From Chloroflexota bacterium (GTDB taxonomy: Bacteria; Chloroflexota; Limnocylindria; Limnocylindrales; CSP1-4), in the NCBI GenBank assembly GCA_021812735.1, contig JAKAMV010000622.1, positions 1-6,281 on the forward strand: a stretch of DNA of 6,281 nt. The letters are read 5' to 3'. Position 1 is the stretch's first letter. The number at the start of each line of letters is the position of its first letter. Shown here one piece after another: positions 4,764 to 6,281 of the stretch. Below the pieces are notes generated by a model that did not search any database, was not told where the DNA came from, and saw only the letters and a program-made list of their open reading frames with translations. A program made the position numbers and the translations under genes.

Positions 4764-4764
4764 G

Positions 4765-5376
4765 CTATGCCTTGGCGAGGATCCGCTCGATCACCTCGGC
4801 CGCGTCCTCGCCGGCGTCGATCGCCTCCTCGAGGATCGAGTAGAGGTCGCGGAACTTGATGACCTCGAGCGGGTCGAGGCGGTCCTTGAACAGGCGGCCG
4901 ATGGCGCTCCGCGAGACCTGGTCAGCCTTGTGCTCGAGCTCGTGGACCGTGGCCAGGTGCGCGGCGATGTCCTTGCCGGACTCGAGCTTCCGCAGCGCAT
5001 CGACCAGCTGCGACGCCTGCGCGGTGAGGATGCCGACCATCTCGCGGCACTCCTCGGTGGGCTGGGCGACGCCGTAGATCTGGAACGTCTCGGCGGCAGC
5101 CTGGATGTTGTCGACCACGTCGTCGAGGTGGGACGTCAGCTGATGGATGTCCTCGCGGTCGAAGGGCGTCGTGAACGAGCGCTCAAGGCGCGCGAGCACC
5201 TCGCTGTCGATCTGGTCGCCCCGCTTCTCGAGTGCCTGGATCTCGGCGATCCGCTCGTCGAGCCGGTCGTACGAGACAACGAGGTCCTCGAGCTGGCGGG
5301 CGGCGGCGAGCAGGTTCTCGCCGTCCTCGATGAACAGGCCGAAGAACTTCTCGTCGTGGGGGATCAGGCGGACCAT
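4765..5376 (-). CDS. DUF47/PhoU-like phosphate transport accessory protein
   Basis: This 203-residue all-helical cytoplasmic protein belongs to the DUF47 (PhoU_div, PF01865) family, which accompanies Pit permeases and is thought to modulate phosphate uptake. The opening IPHDEKFFGLFIEDGENL is typical of the family. The repeated E/DxxxD metal-cluster motifs of PhoU-like helical bundles are visible: Glu50/Asp54, Asp85/Asp86/Asp89 (LTSHLDDVVDNI), Glu148/Asp152 (HELEHKAD) and Glu183/Glu184/Asp187 (YSILEEAIDAGEDA). Length is normal. The start is the ATG at 5374-5376, with a clear Shine-Dalgarno sequence 6 bases upstream; the frame is open further back to 5478, but that part is unrelated and overlaps the pit 3' end. 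It follows pit by 55 bases on the same strand, so the two are probably co-transcribed. Confidence 0.93.
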   Translation of the reverse strand: MVRLIPHDEKFFGLFIEDGENLLAAARQLEDLVVSYDRLDERIAEIQALEKRGDQIDSEVLARLERSFTTPFDREDIHQLTSHLDDVVDNIQAAAETFQIYGVAQPTEECREMVGILTAQASQLVDALRKLESGKDIAAHLATVHELEHKADQVSRSAIGRLFKDRLDPLEVIKFRDLYSILEEAIDAGEDAAEVIERILAKA

Positions 5377-5382
5377 CGGTGG

Positions 5383-5387
5383 CCTCC
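5383..5387 (-). promoter_or_regulatory. Shine-Dalgarno site of the DUF47 gene
   Basis: On the minus strand the sequence reads GGAGG, 6 bases before the ATG at 5376. It settles the start against the in-frame upstream ATG at 5478. It is the only strong Shine-Dalgarno sequence seen at a gene start in the window, and it belongs to a gene internal to a transcription unit, which must be translated from a leadered message. Confidence 0.75.
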
Positions 5388-5431
5388 GGCTTCGGGCGAA
5401 CAGCAGGGCACAGGCGGGGAGGGGAGCGCGC

Positions 5432-6281
5432 TCATGTGATCCCCGCCGTGGTGAGGACGATCCATACGACCGCCCCAATCGAGGCCGACGCGGGGATCGT
5501 CAGGACCCAGGCGACGAGGATCCGGCGGGCCACGCCCCAGCGGACGCCGCGGACGCCCTTGCTCGAGCCGACGCCCATGATCGCGCTTGAGATGACGTGC
5601 GTGGTCGAGACTGGCATCCCGAAGTGGGCGGCGCCCAAGATCACCGAGGCAGCGGTCGTCTCGGCGGCGAACCCGTGGATCGGCTCCAGCTCGACGACTC
5701 GGTGGCCCATGGTGTGCATGATCCGCCAGCCGCCCGTGGCGGTTCCGAGCGACATCGCCGTCGCCGCGATGACGATCACCCAGACCGGCACATCGTTGGT
5801 GGGCAGGACCCCGGCCGAGAACAGCGCGAGCGTGATGATGCCCATCGTCTTCTGCGCGTCGTTGCTGCCGTGGGCGAACGCCATGTAGGCGGCGGAGAAG
5901 ACCTGGAGCCGCCGGAAGCCGCTCGCCATGGGCCTGCGGCGCGCGTGGCGGAAGATCCACAGCAGCGCGACCATCAGCACGAACGCGCCGATGAAGCCGA
6001 TCATCGGCGAGGTGACCAGCGGGAAGATCACCTTGGTGATGATCCCGTCCCACTTGAAGGCGCCGGTCCCGACGGCGATGGCCGTGGCGCCCTGCAGGCC
6101 GCCGATCAGGGCGTGGCTCGAGGAGCTCGGCAGCCCGAGCCACCAGGTGATGAGGTTCCAGGCGATCGCGCCCAGGAGCGCCGCCGCGACCATGACGCTG
6201 GTGGTCGTGCGGTCGTCGACCAGGCCCGCGCCGATCGTCTTCGCGACCGCGGTTCCCGCGAAGGCGCCGGCGAAGTTGAAG
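5432..6281 (-). CDS. pit: Pit-family inorganic phosphate permease (5' end outside window)
   Basis: This is an integral inner-membrane phosphate transporter (PF01384) that takes up phosphate, usually as a metal-phosphate complex driven by the proton gradient. The C-terminal 282 residues are in the window, and the frame runs unbroken through base 6281. An internal ATG at 6193 is not the start, because typical Pit sequence continues upstream of it (NFAGAFAGTAVAKTIGAGLV). Visible signatures are GLPSSSSHALIGG (about 6135-6097), the second-repeat motif AHGSNDAQK (about 5875-5849), and GMPVSTTHVISS (about 5620-5585). Several hydrophobic membrane spans lie between them, and a last span ends just before the TGA at 5432-5434. 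The conserved Asn-Asp of the SND motif is intact. DUF47 follows 55 bases downstream. The family also contains sulfate permeases of the CysP type, but the DUF47 partner favours phosphate. Confidence 0.95.
   Translation of the reverse strand, partial: FNFAGAFAGTAVAKTIGAGLVDDRTTTSVMVAAALLGAIAWNLITWWLGLPSSSSHALIGGLQGATAIAVGTGAFKWDGIITKVIFPLVTSPMIGFIGAFVLMVALLWIFRHARRRPMASGFRRLQVFSAAYMAFAHGSNDAQKTMGIITLALFSAGVLPTNDVPVWVIVIAATAMSLGTATGGWRIMHTMGHRVVELEPIHGFAAETTAASVILGAAHFGMPVSTTHVISSAIMGVGSSKGVRGVRWGVARRILVAWVLTIPASASIGAVVWIVLTTAGIT

Noticed and set aside
5364..6143. Second long minus-strand frame overlapping pit
   Set aside because: It is an Arg/His/Gly-rich shadow; the overlapping frame carries the Pit signatures and membrane segments.

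Overview
The window is very GC-rich DNA (about 70% G+C by eye) from a bacterial chromosome. Genes are closely packed, G/C is strongly preferred at third codon positions, and most plus-strand starts lack a Shine-Dalgarno sequence but carry a -10-like hexamer just upstream of the ATG. This style, with the protein types seen, suggests Chloroflexota (Limnocylindria-like) or a neighbouring GC-rich lineage such as Actinomycetota. That placement is inference, because no rRNA or lineage-specific marker is present.

Layout: the 3' end of an unidentified gene (1-303, +) is followed after 9 bases by a three-domain DtxR/MntR-family regulator (313-1041, +), which ends in a strong hairpin. A 271-base spacer with two DNA dyads leads to glutamyl-tRNA synthetase gltX (1313-2806, +). 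A 97-base spacer with four 11-base-spaced PHO-box-like repeats precedes an OmpR/PhoB-type response regulator (2904-3620, +). A 462-base gene-free stretch follows, holding two families of short tandem repeats and two hairpins. Next is a class I SAM-dependent O-methyltransferase of the caffeoyl-CoA OMT type (4083-4745, +). It converges, 19 bases apart, with a minus-strand pair: a PhoU-like DUF47 protein (4765-5376) and, upstream of it in transcription, a Pit-family phosphate permease whose 5' end lies outside the window (5432-6281).

How the parts may work together: the right-hand genes form a low-affinity phosphate uptake unit (Pit plus its DUF47 partner). Less than 2 kb away, the response regulator has a direct-repeat array with PHO-box geometry over its promoter. 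The simplest reading is a PhoB/PhoP/RegX3-like regulator that controls itself in a phosphate-homeostasis neighbourhood. No histidine kinase is present. GltX and the methyltransferase have no evident link to phosphate.

I see no phage, transposon, CRISPR array, toxin-antitoxin or defence system, and no tRNA or rRNA. The most interesting points are the PHO-box array, the DtxR-family protein that has lost its canonical primary metal-site residues, and the repeat-rich spacer. I found no convincing undescribed multi-gene system.
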